DNA from: JACDBZ01 sp038233215
GTDB taxonomy: Bacteria > Chloroflexota > Limnocylindria > QHBO01
Assembly: GCA_038233215.1 (NCBI GenBank)
Contig: JBBSML010000014.1
Coordinates: 1 to 64,000 of the forward strand
Direction of reading: 5' to 3'
Length of the DNA stretch: 64,000 nt
Shown here: in pieces, positions 1 to 8,333 of the stretch
Numbering within the stretch: the stretch's first letter is position 1
Layout: the number at the start of each line of letters is the position of its first letter
The notes under the pieces: generated by a model
What the model was told of the DNA's origin: nothing
The model's database searches: none
What the model saw: the letters and a program-made list of their open reading frames with translations, nothing else
Program-made: the position numbers and the translations under genes

Positions 1-144
1 CCACGGCGGCACCGGCCGCAAGATCGCCGATGACGACGACACCGAGGGCCACGGCGGCACCGGCCGCAAGATCGCCGATGACGACGACACCGAGGGCCAC
101 GGCGGCACCGGCCGCAAGATCGCCGATGACGACGACACCGAGGG
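1..144 (+). repeat. 48-bp tandem repeat, 3 perfect copies
   Basis: Three identical 48-base units at 1-48, 49-96 and 97-144, followed by the first five bases of a fourth. The array touches the window edge, so more copies probably lie upstream. The unit length is a multiple of three, so copy-number change keeps the reading frame of the gene that contains it. Confidence 0.97.
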
Positions 145-172
145 CCACGCTTCTCTGAGGAGCCTGCGGTAG
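2..172 (+). CDS. C-terminal end of a 16-residue-repeat protein (partial)
   Basis: Reading from base 2, each 48-base unit encodes HGGTGRKIADDDDTEG. After three copies the frame continues with HASLRSLR and a TAG stop at 170-172. The other forward frames of the repeat hit a stop or show no coherent composition. The repeat alternates a basic GRK patch and an acidic DDDDTE patch, as expected for a disordered or peptide-precursor-like protein. I have a weak recollection of short DTEGH-repeat hypothetical proteins in Chloroflexota and Actinobacteria, but cannot name a family. The 5-prime end lies outside the window. The next gene starts 14 bases after the stop. Confidence 0.6.
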   Translation, partial: HGGTGRKIADDDDTEGHGGTGRKIADDDDTEGHGGTGRKIADDDDTEGHASLRSLR

Positions 173-186
173 CAGGGCAACCAATC

Positions 187-966
187 GTGGTCGACAAGCA
201 GACGGAAGCCGCGTTAGCCGCACTCGTTGCGGCGGCGCGGCATTCTGCCGTCGGGCGGCGTCTCCAGGGGGACATCGAGACACGCCTCCTCCAGAGCATC
301 GTCGACGCGACAGTGCGGCTCTTCGACGCGGAGGCCGCATCTATCGCGTTGTTCGAGCAGAATCCGGATCGGCTCGAGTTCCGCGTGGCCGCCGGCGAGC
401 AGGGAGCGGGTGCCGTTGGGTTGACCGTCCCGCCCACGCAGGGTATCGCGGGATTTGTCTACTCCACCGGGCAGGCGCTCTCACTTTCAGACGTCGCGAA
501 TGATCCGCGCTTCAACCGTGACGCCGCGGAGCAGACTGGCTACGTGCCGCGATCGATTGCAGCGGCCCCGCTTCTCGATGAACAGGGCACGGTCGGCGTG
601 CTCCAGGTCCTCGACAAGCGCGGGTCGCCGACGTTCTCGCTGACCGACATGGAGCTGCTCGGGGTGTTCGCCGCACAGGCGACGGTCGCCATCGGCGCTG
701 CCCGGGTGCAGCGAGACACCGCGCGCCTCCTGCGCAGCGTGCTTCCGCAGCTCGGCCCGGACCTGACGGAGGTTCAGGTGGACGACCTGGTGGCCGCCGC
801 CACCGCCGACCTCGATGTGGACGATGAGGCACCGTTCTGGCGCCTGGTCGATCAGGTGGCGCGTCTCCGCTCGCTGACCGATCGCGAGACGGCCCTGGTG
901 GCCGACATCCTCGACGTGGTCGCTGTGCACGCCGGGCGCGCCCGGCGCCCTCGAGCCGGACGGTGA
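187..966 (+). CDS. GAF-domain protein
   Basis: A 259-residue soluble protein starting at GTG. Residues about 25-175 form a GAF sensory domain: the FDAEAASIALFE core, then GIAGFVYSTGQALSLSDVANDPRF, shown here only as the start GIAGFVYSTGQ, and the closing FAAQATVAIGAA helix are typical of the family. GAF domains bind small ligands or mediate dimerisation. The C-terminal 85 residues are charged helices without a recognised output domain. Its stop overlaps the start of the downstream subtilase (GTGA), and that gene in turn overlaps a cNBD-fused transporter, so the three are almost certainly co-transcribed. The ligand cannot be deduced. Confidence 0.85.
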   Translation: MVDKQTEAALAALVAAARHSAVGRRLQGDIETRLLQSIVDATVRLFDAEAASIALFEQNPDRLEFRVAAGEQGAGAVGLTVPPTQGIAGFVYSTGQALSLSDVANDPRFNRDAAEQTGYVPRSIAAAPLLDEQGTVGVLQVLDKRGSPTFSLTDMELLGVFAAQATVAIGAARVQRDTARLLRSVLPQLGPDLTEVQVDDLVAAATADLDVDDEAPFWRLVDQVARLRSLTDRETALVADILDVVAVHAGRARRPRAGR

Positions 967-1808
967 CCGAGCCGCTTCCCGCGTGGTCGGAGCCGTTCGC
1001 AGATCCGAAGCATGGCCTGCGCCGCCCCCTGCGACTCCGGGGCCTCACCCGCGAATGGGCGTGGGGCGGCGCCACCGGTAAGGGCGTGCGCGTCGGGATC
1101 ATCGATTCCGGGCTCGAGAACGATCATCCCCAGCTCCACGGCCGAGTCGTCGAGAACGTGACGGTCGAGATCGGTGGCGAGGAGCCGGTCGTGGTTCCGG
1201 ACAACGCGGCTGACATGTTCGGGCACGGCACGGCGTGCGGGGCGATCATCGTCGGCCTGGCACCCGACGTCGACCTCGTCTCGATCCGCGTGCTTGGAGC
1301 GGATCTGCGTGGCAAGGGGACCGCGTTCGCCACCGGTCTGGAGTGGGCCATCGACCAGGGCCTCCAGGTCTGCAACCTCAGCCTGTCGTCGAAGAGCGAG
1401 TCGCTCTACCCGATCTTCCACGACCTGGCCGATCGCGCCTACTTTCGTGGGACAGCGCTCGTCAGCGCCGCGAACAACGTGCCGGCGCCGAGCTACCCGT
1501 CGCTCTTCTCATCGGTCTTTTCGGTGGCAGCGCACGCTGAGCCTGACCCTATGCGGCTCTACTACAACCCCGCGCCACCGGTTGAGTTTGGCGCCTGGGG
1601 CGTCGACGTTCCGATCGCCTGGAAGGATGGGGGCAGCACCGTCGCCACCGGCAACAGCTTCGCGGCCCCGCACGTCGCCGGCCTCGTGGCGCTCATCCTG
1701 TCGAAGCACCCGGGGCTGAGTCCCTTCGAGGTCAAGGCCATCCTGGCAAGCGTTGCGGACAACCCCGGGCGCCGCCGGTCCCGTGGACGAGCGGCCGCTC
1801 GCAGGTGA
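963..1808 (+). CDS. S8 subtilisin-like serine protease, no signal peptide
   Basis: A 281-residue peptidase S8 domain. The triad is visible: Asp in GIIDSGLENDHPQ (about residue 47), His in MFGHGTACG (about 88) and Ser in GNSFAAPHVAG (about 231); the oxyanion Asn sits in SAANN. The protein is short, with no secretion signal, propeptide or C-terminal extension, so it probably acts in the cytoplasm. It starts at GTG, overlapping the GAF gene stop by 4 bases, and ends overlapping the start of the MFS-cNBD gene by 4 bases. The last 15 residues are an Arg-rich tail. Function in the trio is unknown; processing of the GAF or transporter partner is only a guess. Confidence 0.9.
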   Translation: MTEPLPAWSEPFADPKHGLRRPLRLRGLTREWAWGGATGKGVRVGIIDSGLENDHPQLHGRVVENVTVEIGGEEPVVVPDNAADMFGHGTACGAIIVGLAPDVDLVSIRVLGADLRGKGTAFATGLEWAIDQGLQVCNLSLSSKSESLYPIFHDLADRAYFRGTALVSAANNVPAPSYPSLFSSVFSVAAHAEPDPMRLYYNPAPPVEFGAWGVDVPIAWKDGGSTVATGNSFAAPHVAGLVALILSKHPGLSPFEVKAILASVADNPGRRRSRGRAAARR

Positions 1809-3427
1809 GCCTCCTGCGGGTCTACGTCGAGCTCTTCCGTCGCAACCGGCCGCTGGCGCGGCTGCTGGTTGGCGAGTTCATCTCTGGGATCGGCGATTGG
1901 CTCTACCTCGTGGCTGTGCTTGTCGTCGTCTACGCTGAGAGCAATTCGGCGGTGCTGCTCGGGATCGTCGGGGCCGCCCGCATCCTGCCCTACGTGCTGC
2001 TCTCGGTGCCGGCCGGCATCGTTGCCGACCGTTTCGACCGCCGCATGGTCCTGCTCGTCACGGACGTGGCGCGCGGCGTCCTGATGCTGGTCCTGGTGGC
2101 TGCCGTCGTGGTCGATGCGCCGACGATCGTCATCGTGGGGATCTCCATTCTGGCTGCCTGCTTCTCGACGTTCTTCGGGCCCGCGATCGCCGCGCTCCTG
2201 CCGATGCTTGTCGACGAGACTGATCTGGGCCCAGCCAACAGCGCCTGGGCAACGCTCGACAACGTAGCTTTCATCGTCGGCCCCGCAATCGCAGGGGTCC
2301 TGCTGGCAAGCGGTGGCCTGCAGATCGCGTTTCTCCTCAACGCGATCTCGTTCGCCGTGGTGGCCGTCGTCCTGTGGCGCCTTCCGGTCGCACGTGCCGC
2401 CGTGTCGATCCAGGCGGAGAGTGGCGACCCTGTTCCTCCGTCGGCTGGGTGGCGACAGCTGGTTCGCCCGCTGGCAGGGCCGTTCGTCCTCGACTCGACC
2501 ACCAGCATCGTCGGCGGTGGCCTTGGCGTGCTGACCGTCGTCATCGCGGTCGACGTCCTCGACGCTGGACAGGCCGGGACGGGCTACCTCAACGCCGCAG
2601 TTGGGGTGGGGGGTGTCGTTGCAGGTATCACAGGCGGTGCACTGCTCGCCCGTCGCCTGGGCGTGCCGCTCGTTCTCGGTGGCGTTGTCGGCGGGATCGG
2701 TCTGGCCTGGCTGGCGCTCGCCGGCGACATCGTGACGGCCATGATCGCCATCGCCATCGCGGTCGCGGGCCTGCTCCTGCTCGATGTGGTGAACACCACG
2801 CTGATCCAGCGCATCGTGCCGGACGAGCTGCGCGGGCGAGCGATGGGCTTGCTCCAGGCGACATCGGCGGTTCTCTATTCCCTGGGGTCGCTCGTGATGC
2901 CGATTCTTGCTGGCGTCTATGGTGTTGGCCCGGTCCTCATCGGTTCCGCCATGATCACGGGGGTCGGCGTTGCCGTCGCCCTGGCGCTCTCGGTCGCCGA
3001 AGCCCGGCCGACCGAGCTGGATCCGACGCGCGCTCGGCTGATGGACCATCCGATCTTCAGCGGGCTTCCCGTCGCACGGCTCGAGGCGGCGGCCCGGCAA
3101 CTCGTCGAGATTCCCGTTGCCGCCGGTGCCGCAGTCGTACGCCAGGGGGAAGCCGCAAATCGGTTCTATCTCATCGGTGTCGGGAGCGTGAGCGTGACCC
3201 AGGCGGCGGAAGACGGCCACGAGGTGCACCTGCGCAATCTCGGGCCGGGAGATGTCTTCGGTGAGATCGGGCTGTTGCGACGCTCGCCACGGACCGCGAC
3301 CGTGACCGCCACGTCTCCGGGACTGCTGCTGGCGCTTGACGCCGATGCATTCCGCGACCTCGTCGGTTCCGGGCCCGGCCTCAGCACGCGCCTCCTTGAC
3401 CTGTACCGCGGCGCGCTCACTCGCTAG
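1805..3427 (+). CDS. MFS transporter with C-terminal cyclic-nucleotide-binding domain
   Basis: A 540-residue membrane protein. Residues 1 to about 405 form an MFS_1/MFS_3-type permease with roughly 10-12 hydrophobic helices and the loop motif GIVADRFDRRMV. Residues about 415-535 form a CAP/cNMP-binding domain, with the phosphate-binding cassette FGEIGLLRRSPRTATVTA. The Arg that contacts the cyclic phosphate is therefore present. Such fusions suggest efflux or uptake gated by cAMP or a related nucleotide; the substrate is unknown. The GTG start overlaps the subtilase stop (GTGA). A second, independent fusion of the same architecture lies at 21142-22791. Confidence 0.9.
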   Translation: MSLLRVYVELFRRNRPLARLLVGEFISGIGDWLYLVAVLVVVYAESNSAVLLGIVGAARILPYVLLSVPAGIVADRFDRRMVLLVTDVARGVLMLVLVAAVVVDAPTIVIVGISILAACFSTFFGPAIAALLPMLVDETDLGPANSAWATLDNVAFIVGPAIAGVLLASGGLQIAFLLNAISFAVVAVVLWRLPVARAAVSIQAESGDPVPPSAGWRQLVRPLAGPFVLDSTTSIVGGGLGVLTVVIAVDVLDAGQAGTGYLNAAVGVGGVVAGITGGALLARRLGVPLVLGGVVGGIGLAWLALAGDIVTAMIAIAIAVAGLLLLDVVNTTLIQRIVPDELRGRAMGLLQATSAVLYSLGSLVMPILAGVYGVGPVLIGSAMITGVGVAVALALSVAEARPTELDPTRARLMDHPIFSGLPVARLEAAARQLVEIPVAAGAAVVRQGEAANRFYLIGVGSVSVTQAAEDGHEVHLRNLGPGDVFGEIGLLRRSPRTATVTATSPGLLLALDADAFRDLVGSGPGLSTRLLDLYRGALTR

Positions 3428-3447
3428 GCGAACGCGCCGGCGGACGA

Positions 3448-4152
3448 TCAGCAGCTGAGGTCCGGCTCGTCGGCCGATGGATGGGCGATCACCTGGCAGC
3501 CGGCCTTGACCTGCTCGAGGTGCGCGCCTTCGACGCCGTCGAACGAATAAAGGTCCCCGCCGACTCGGACCGTACCGCTCACCGTGGCCTCACCCATGAG
3601 CGTGTTCTGGTGGCTGTTGACATTTCCTTCGCCCGGCTGACGAACGTGCAGGTGACCGGTGTCGCGCTCCAGCTCCCCGACGAGGGTCCAGGTCAGATCA
3701 AGCGCAACGATGACCTCCTCCCCCGTACCCGGGACCTCGTTGATGACCGGGATCTCGGTGCGCAGCCACGCTTGATCGAAATGAACCGTGCTGCCGAGAC
3801 GATCGAGAGTCTGGCCGAGCCCGTCGAAGATGGGCGTCCCGCCGCCACCACCGCCCGCCGCGAAGACACCAAGGTGCCCCAGCGACGCCGCTCCGGCGCA
3901 CACGTCGTTCTGTCGCACGAGAACACTGGCCAGGCCCTGGCGGTTGATGGGGCCCGGGCGGCCGCCGAAGACAGCGTCGGTGCCCGAGACGAAGACTTCG
4001 GTGAGGATGCAGCCGTCCAGGTTCGCGAGAGCCGCATCGGCGTGACGCGATGTGATGACGCGCTGATAATCCGGCACGGCAGCCAACGTCGTTGCCGGGA
4101 TGGTGGCGGTCGTGAGCAGCACGGCTGCGAGGAGCGATAGAGAACGACGCAT
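3448..4152 (-). CDS. secreted hypothetical protein
   Basis: Reads from an ATG at 4152, preceded by a GAGGT ribosome-binding site about 10 bases upstream; a longer frame to 4218 exists but would bury the signal peptide. The 234-residue product begins MRRSLSLLAAVLLTTAT with an Ala-rich cleavage region, so it is exported. The mature part is mostly beta-strand-like with paired cysteines (GCILTE, NDVCAG, KAGCQV and the C-terminal DLSC), consistent with a disulfide-bonded beta-sandwich outside the cell. I do not recognise a family. It is convergent with the MFS-cNBD gene, 20 bases apart. Confidence 0.7.
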   Translation of the reverse strand: MRRSLSLLAAVLLTTATIPATTLAAVPDYQRVITSRHADAALANLDGCILTEVFVSGTDAVFGGRPGPINRQGLASVLVRQNDVCAGAASLGHLGVFAAGGGGGGTPIFDGLGQTLDRLGSTVHFDQAWLRTEIPVINEVPGTGEEVIVALDLTWTLVGELERDTGHLHVRQPGEGNVNSHQNTLMGEATVSGTVRVGGDLYSFDGVEGAHLEQVKAGCQVIAHPSADEPDLSC

Positions 4153-4239
4153 CGAATCTGACCTCGTTGGGGAGCGCTCTGGTTTGGCGCTCGTACCCCT
4201 TCGACGGAGGCGGGCCATGACCTGTTACGCCCGACTCCG

Positions 4240-5166
4240 TCAGGTCGGAAGGTCGCCCGACAGCAGGCGTCGGTATGAGTCGTATCGATGCTCCGACACG
4301 GAGCCGGTCTCGACCGCGGCGCGCAGTGCACAGCGCGGCTCGTGGATGTGAGTGCAGTCGTTGAAACCGCACGCGCCCAGGTGAGGACGGAACTCCGGAA
4401 AGCACGACGCCAGCTCGGTCGATGGGATCTGCCACAGGCCGAGCTCCCGGATACCGGGCGTATCGGCGACATAGCCGCCGGCCGGTCCCTCGAGCGGATG
4501 AAGCTCCGCGTGGGTTGTGGTGTGCTTACCCTTGCCGCTCTCCACCTCGGAGACCTCACCGGTCACGAGCTGGAGGCCGGGCTGGAGCGCATTCAACAGG
4601 GTCGACTTGCCTACGCCCGAGGGCCCGGTGACGATCGAGAGCTTGCCGGCCAGGCGCCCGCGCAGCTCCTCCAGCCCGATGGCGGCCCTGGCGCTGGCGT
4701 ACAGGACGTCGTAGCCAATGCCCTCGTATGGGCTGAACAGCTCACGCGCGACGTCCTCCCCAACGAGGTCGACCTTGTTGGCCACAAGCAGCACCGGGAC
4801 CTCGTTGTACTCCGCCACGACGAGAAAGCGGTCGATCAGCCGTCGGTTCGGTGGCGGCCGGTCCGACGAGAACACGACGGCCACGAGATCCGGATTGGCG
4901 ACGATCACATCCTCGCGCCAGGAGCCGCGTGGTCCGGGCTGCCGGCGGCTGAAGCGGCTCTCGCGCGGCACGACGGAATCGATGGCGCCGGTCCCATCCG
5001 GCAGGCGCTCGACCGTCACCCGGTCGCCGATGACGGCAAGGTCGGACGCCTGCCGCTCCTTCTTCATGCGACCCCGCAGCCGCGCCTCGACGAGGTCGCC
5101 CTCCGCCGTCGCGATCGTGTAGAACCCGGACCGCGCACGCAGCACGAGACCGGTCGTCATGCTCAC
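4240..5166 (-). CDS. rsgA: ribosome small-subunit-dependent GTPase A
   Basis: A 308-residue RsgA/YjeQ GTPase that binds the 30S subunit late in assembly. An N-terminal OB fold (about 1-75) precedes a circularly permuted GTPase: the G4 motif NKVDL comes before the P-loop GPSGVGKSTLLN, then DTPGIREL. A C-terminal zinc knuckle follows with Cys and His in ACGFNDCTHIHEPRC. The start is GTG at 5166, overlapping the upstream acetyltransferase stop by 4 bases; an ATG two codons later is an equal alternative. Length and motif order are normal for the family. Confidence 0.97.
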   Translation of the reverse strand: MSMTTGLVLRARSGFYTIATAEGDLVEARLRGRMKKERQASDLAVIGDRVTVERLPDGTGAIDSVVPRESRFSRRQPGPRGSWREDVIVANPDLVAVVFSSDRPPPNRRLIDRFLVVAEYNEVPVLLVANKVDLVGEDVARELFSPYEGIGYDVLYASARAAIGLEELRGRLAGKLSIVTGPSGVGKSTLLNALQPGLQLVTGEVSEVESGKGKHTTTHAELHPLEGPAGGYVADTPGIRELGLWQIPSTELASCFPEFRPHLGACGFNDCTHIHEPRCALRAAVETGSVSEHRYDSYRRLLSGDLPT

Positions 5167-6041
5167 CCGAGCGCGCCGACCACGTTGCCGTAGATCGTTT
5201 TGTCGCGCCGAGGGATCTGCGGCCCGCGCGCCATGCGACCATCCCAGGGCTCAAGCTCGGCTCCCAGCTGAGCCAGCCGTTCGGACCCCGCGCGGTTGTC
5301 CGGCGGCAGGTTCAACGTCAGCGTCTTCGCCGAGGGCAGGCGATCGAACGCCTCTCCGATCAGGGCGACGGCGATATCGGGCGTATCGGCCACAAGCGGA
5401 CCCACTCGCTCGCCGTCCGGGCGGATCCACCCATAGCCGACCATCTCCCCATCATTGCGGGCGACGCTCAGCGGCCGATGGGGGTCATCGAGCATGATCC
5501 TCAGGAGACCGCCCCGGTCGCCACCGAAGCGGGGCGCGTCGTAGGCGAGCAGCTCCTCGGCGGCCTCTTGGCCGGCGTCGGAGAGCATGATGCCGGCGGT
5601 GCCGCCGATGCCGTCGTGGATGCCGCCAATTCCTCGGTGCACGCGGACCACGGCGCTCATGCCTGTCAGTTCGAAGCCATGGCGCGCGTAGAGCGGGCGG
5701 CCGTCGGCGGTCGCGTAGAGCTCCATGCGAGTCGTACCGCGCGCCTCCAGGAACTCGATCACCGCCCGGAGGATGGCGGCCCCGACGCCGCGCCGCCGGT
5801 GTTCGGCGTCCACGACCATGTTGCCGATGAAGCCCAGCCTGCCGTAGCTGATGCCCGATCCGGCACCGATCACCCGACCGCGCAGATCGACGGCGACCAG
5901 GCATCGGGCATGCGGTGGCTCGAGAATCGCACGCAGCACCCAGTGGTGGACCGACCAGCCGACCGCCTCGCGCATCTCGGCAATGCGCCGCAGGTCGGCG
6001 GCATCGGCACGGCGCAGGCGGAGCCCATCGGAGAGCGGCAT
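5163..6041 (-). CDS. GNAT acetyltransferase, two-domain
   Basis: A 292-residue protein. Residues about 8-135 form a GNAT fold with the acetyl-CoA loop RRRGVGAAILR and the C-terminal LYARHGFELTG. Residues about 165-292 resemble the second, Acetyltransf_18-type domain often paired with it, which usually lacks its own CoA loop. I chose the ATG at 6041, where MPLSDGLRLRRADAADL fits the usual GNAT N-terminus. A TAGACT hexamer lies 8 bases upstream and suggests a leaderless transcript. The gene is followed without a gap by rsgA. The substrate is not predictable. Confidence 0.85.
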   Translation of the reverse strand: MPLSDGLRLRRADAADLRRIAEMREAVGWSVHHWVLRAILEPPHARCLVAVDLRGRVIGAGSGISYGRLGFIGNMVVDAEHRRRGVGAAILRAVIEFLEARGTTRMELYATADGRPLYARHGFELTGMSAVVRVHRGIGGIHDGIGGTAGIMLSDAGQEAAEELLAYDAPRFGGDRGGLLRIMLDDPHRPLSVARNDGEMVGYGWIRPDGERVGPLVADTPDIAVALIGEAFDRLPSAKTLTLNLPPDNRAGSERLAQLGAELEPWDGRMARGPQIPRRDKTIYGNVVGALG

Positions 6042-6049
6042 CGGGACCG

Positions 6050-6071
6050 AGTCTAGCCGCGCCGGTAGCAT
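6050..6071. promoter_or_regulatory. divergent -10 hexamers for leaderless transcripts
   Basis: Minus strand: TAGACT at 6050-6055, 8 bases before the GNAT ATG. Plus strand: TAGCAT at 6066-6071, 6 bases before the GTG at 6078. Neither gene has a Shine-Dalgarno site between the hexamer and its start. The spacing puts transcription initiation at or next to the start codon. Confidence 0.55.
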
Positions 6072-6077
6072 GGTCGC

Positions 6078-7112
6078 GTGGACGACCTGCGGGATCGATA
6101 CGCGCGCCTGGCCGCGGCTTTCAGTGCCGGCAGCGAGGCGTTCGACCCGCACCAGCTCGCGGCGGATGCTGAGTCGCTGGCTGCCGAGGCCGATTCGACC
6201 TGGTTGCGGTCACAGGCTCGCGCACTTGCCGCCGCCTTGCGGGCGATCGGCGGGGCCGAGTGGGACTTCGAGGCCATCGTCGATGTCTCTCTGCCGCCAT
6301 TGGACCCGACGGCACTGGCTCGTCTCAACGAGCAGTTACCGGGGCCCGGCCCGTTGGCCGAGCGCCGGGCCGCTCACGACGTCGCGACGAGTCTCACGGC
6401 AGATGTGCTGCGGTCCGCCGCCGAGGAGCTGCTCCGAGTATTCCGGCAGCGCGCGGTCGAGGATCTCGAGCTTCCGATAGACCATGCGCTCGCGCTGGCG
6501 GTCGTTGAGCGACCTGCTGAAGGGTGGCATGTCAGGTTGGCGCCGGCGGTCCTGACCTTCAATGCGAGCGCCGGGTGGACGGCCGATCGCCTCATTCGAG
6601 CGATTTCCGCGAACGCCTATCCCGGTCGACACCTTTCACGGCTCATGCGGCTGCCTGCTCCGGAATGGAGCCCGTCGCCGGAGGCGACCGTCGACTGCGG
6701 ACTCGCCGCGGTTGGCCGCGAGGTCCTGATGGCGGACCACGAGCTCGCACATGAGATCGAGCGGATCGGACGCTTGGCCGGCCTGCGGTGGAGCGGCGAG
6801 CGCATCGTGGCAGTCAGTCGGGCGCGCGCAGACCTGGCGCCCATGCTCGCGGCCGTTGCTCAAAGATCGCCGTTCCAGGATGTCCGGCGCGACCTCGTGG
6901 TGCTCGGCGTGGACGCGCAGCGTTCGGAGGCGCTCATCACGCGCTGGCGGGACCCGGCGGAGAGGGCCCGCAGCCTCGCCCGCGCGGCTGGTCCGCCGCT
7001 CGTTCGCGCCTGGCTCGTGACGACCGGACAGACCACCGGCCTGCAGCGCCTGCTTGCGGAGCGCCTGGTTCCCACCATCCTACGAGCGGACATGGTCGAT
7101 GCCGCGGGCTGA
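6078..7112 (+). CDS. DUF885-like protein with degenerate metal site
   Basis: A 344-residue soluble protein starting at GTG. From memory of the family, its plan (helical N-terminus, LPGPGPLAER segment, then a YPGxH motif followed by an ADLGRE-like helix) matches the DUF885-like putative metallopeptidases common in Chloroflexota and Actinobacteria. Their zinc motif is HExYPGHHxE. Here the site reads SANAYPGRHLSRLM: the first His and Glu are lost and one of the two later His is Arg. The protein should therefore not bind zinc in the canonical way. A later HELAH string is in the wrong position. It overlaps the following reductase gene by 14 bases. Family assignment is recollection, not a search result. 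Confidence 0.55.
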   Translation: MDDLRDRYARLAAAFSAGSEAFDPHQLAADAESLAAEADSTWLRSQARALAAALRAIGGAEWDFEAIVDVSLPPLDPTALARLNEQLPGPGPLAERRAAHDVATSLTADVLRSAAEELLRVFRQRAVEDLELPIDHALALAVVERPAEGWHVRLAPAVLTFNASAGWTADRLIRAISANAYPGRHLSRLMRLPAPEWSPSPEATVDCGLAAVGREVLMADHELAHEIERIGRLAGLRWSGERIVAVSRARADLAPMLAAVAQRSPFQDVRRDLVVLGVDAQRSEALITRWRDPAERARSLARAAGPPLVRAWLVTTGQTTGLQRLLAERLVPTILRADMVDAAG

Positions 7113-8277
7113 TCGATCGGTTGATGTCCTGCTTGTCGGGGGTGGGATCTCCTCGGTGCGATGTGCTCGCGCCCTGCGCCGCCACGGGTTCGAGGGGTCG
7201 GTTCTCCTCGTCGGCAATGAGGATCGCGCGCCCTACAACCGTCCGCCCCTGAGCAAGGAGTTGCTGCGCCAGGACCTGCCCGACGAGCTCCTCGCGGCCG
7301 AATCCCTCGCGTGGTACGCGAGACGATCGATCGAGCTGTGGACCGATGTGCGGGTCACCGCCCTCGATCCCGATACCCGCCGGGCGACCTTCGCGGATGG
7401 TACGAACGTCGGATTCGAACGATGCCTGCTGGCGACCGGGGCAAGGCTTCGCCGCCTCTCGATCCCGGGCGGCGAAGGGGCGTTGATGCTTCGAACGGCC
7501 GATGACGCCCGGCGCGTTCGCGCGGCTGCAGCCGCCGCGCCGCGCGGCGCGCCGGTGGTGATCATCGGCGGCGGATTCATCGGCCTCGAGGTCGCCTCCG
7601 CCATGGCCGCCCTCGGCCTGCATCCGACGGTCCTGGAAGCGGCTCCCAACCTGTGGGCAGGCAGGCTTGGCCTCAGTCTCGCCGCGTGGGCTGCCGACCA
7701 GATGGTCGAAGCCGGAATCGTGCTGCACCTGGGGTCGGCCGTGACGCGGCTTGAGGATGGCGCGGTGTGGGTCGGCCAAGAGCGGATTCCCGCCGTGTTC
7801 GTCGTGGCCGGCATCGGGGTGCAGCCGTGTGACGGCCTCGCCATGGAGGCCGGGATCGCCACCGGCGACGGCATCCTCGTCGACGCCGATCAGCGCACGA
7901 GCCATTCGGCCGTATGGGCGTCCGGCGACGTTGCTCGCCTCGACGGCCGCCGCGTTGAGCACTGGCATGCCGCGCGCGAGGCGGGCGAGCGAGCCGCCCT
8001 CTCGATGCTCGGGCTTCCCGTGCCCGCAACCAAGCCGCCATGGGTCTTCTCGGAGATCGCCGGGACCACGGTGGACGTCTTCGGCGACGCGACGAGCTGG
8101 GACGACGAGCGCTGGGCACGCGACAGATCCGTCCTCGCCTACCTCGATCGTGGGCACCTCGTCCAATTGGCAGTCCTTGACTCGGCCCTGGACCTGGCCA
8201 CTGCGCGAGGGTTGGTGGACCGCAGCGCATCGGTCCATGAGCTGGAGGACGCCGTCATGCGTTCGTTCGATGGTTGA
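7099..8277 (+). CDS. FAD-dependent ferredoxin reductase-like oxidoreductase
   Basis: A 392-residue pyridine nucleotide-disulfide oxidoreductase of the ferredoxin/rubredoxin reductase type. The FAD-binding motif VGGGISSVRCARAL is at the N-terminus, LLATGARLRRL at about 115, the NAD(P)H Rossmann motif IIGGGFIGLEVASAM at about 155 and the second FAD motif VWASGDVARLD at about 275. A C-terminal reductase domain follows. There is no redox-active CxxC, so it should transfer electrons through FAD to a ferredoxin or oxygenase. The Rieske protein of the downstream suf operon is a conceivable partner, by neighbourhood only. The ATG at 7099 lies inside the end of the preceding gene. Confidence 0.88.
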   Translation: MPRADRSVDVLLVGGGISSVRCARALRRHGFEGSVLLVGNEDRAPYNRPPLSKELLRQDLPDELLAAESLAWYARRSIELWTDVRVTALDPDTRRATFADGTNVGFERCLLATGARLRRLSIPGGEGALMLRTADDARRVRAAAAAAPRGAPVVIIGGGFIGLEVASAMAALGLHPTVLEAAPNLWAGRLGLSLAAWAADQMVEAGIVLHLGSAVTRLEDGAVWVGQERIPAVFVVAGIGVQPCDGLAMEAGIATGDGILVDADQRTSHSAVWASGDVARLDGRRVEHWHAAREAGERAALSMLGLPVPATKPPWVFSEIAGTTVDVFGDATSWDDERWARDRSVLAYLDRGHLVQLAVLDSALDLATARGLVDRSASVHELEDAVMRSFDG

Positions 8278-8292
8278 CTGCTTCCGACCCGG

Positions 8293-8321
8293 TTGACCCT
8301 GCGACCGGGGTGCGGGACAAT
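8293..8321 (+). promoter_or_regulatory. sigma70-type promoter of the suf operon
   Basis: A TTGACC -35 element at 8293-8298 and GACAAT -10 element at 8316-8321 are separated by exactly 17 bases. Predicted start is near 8328, leaving a 5-prime leader of about 68 bases with a GAGGAG ribosome-binding site before sufB. Unlike most first genes in the window, this one has a real leader. Confidence 0.7.
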
Positions 8322-8333
8322 GTTCGCAGAACA

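Noticed and set aside
1..144. CRISPR array interpretation of the 48-bp repeats
   Set aside because: Copies are directly contiguous with no spacers and form an open reading frame, so this is a coding tandem repeat.
1562..3229. Long minus-strand open frame opposite the MFS-cNBD gene
   Set aside because: Arg/Asp/His-rich composition typical of the antisense of a GC-rich gene; no domain and no start signal.
6723..6780. HELAH string (HExxH-like) in the DUF885-like protein
   Set aside because: It lies about 45 residues after the degenerate YPGRH motif and is not where family members have their zinc ligands; no third ligand is evident.
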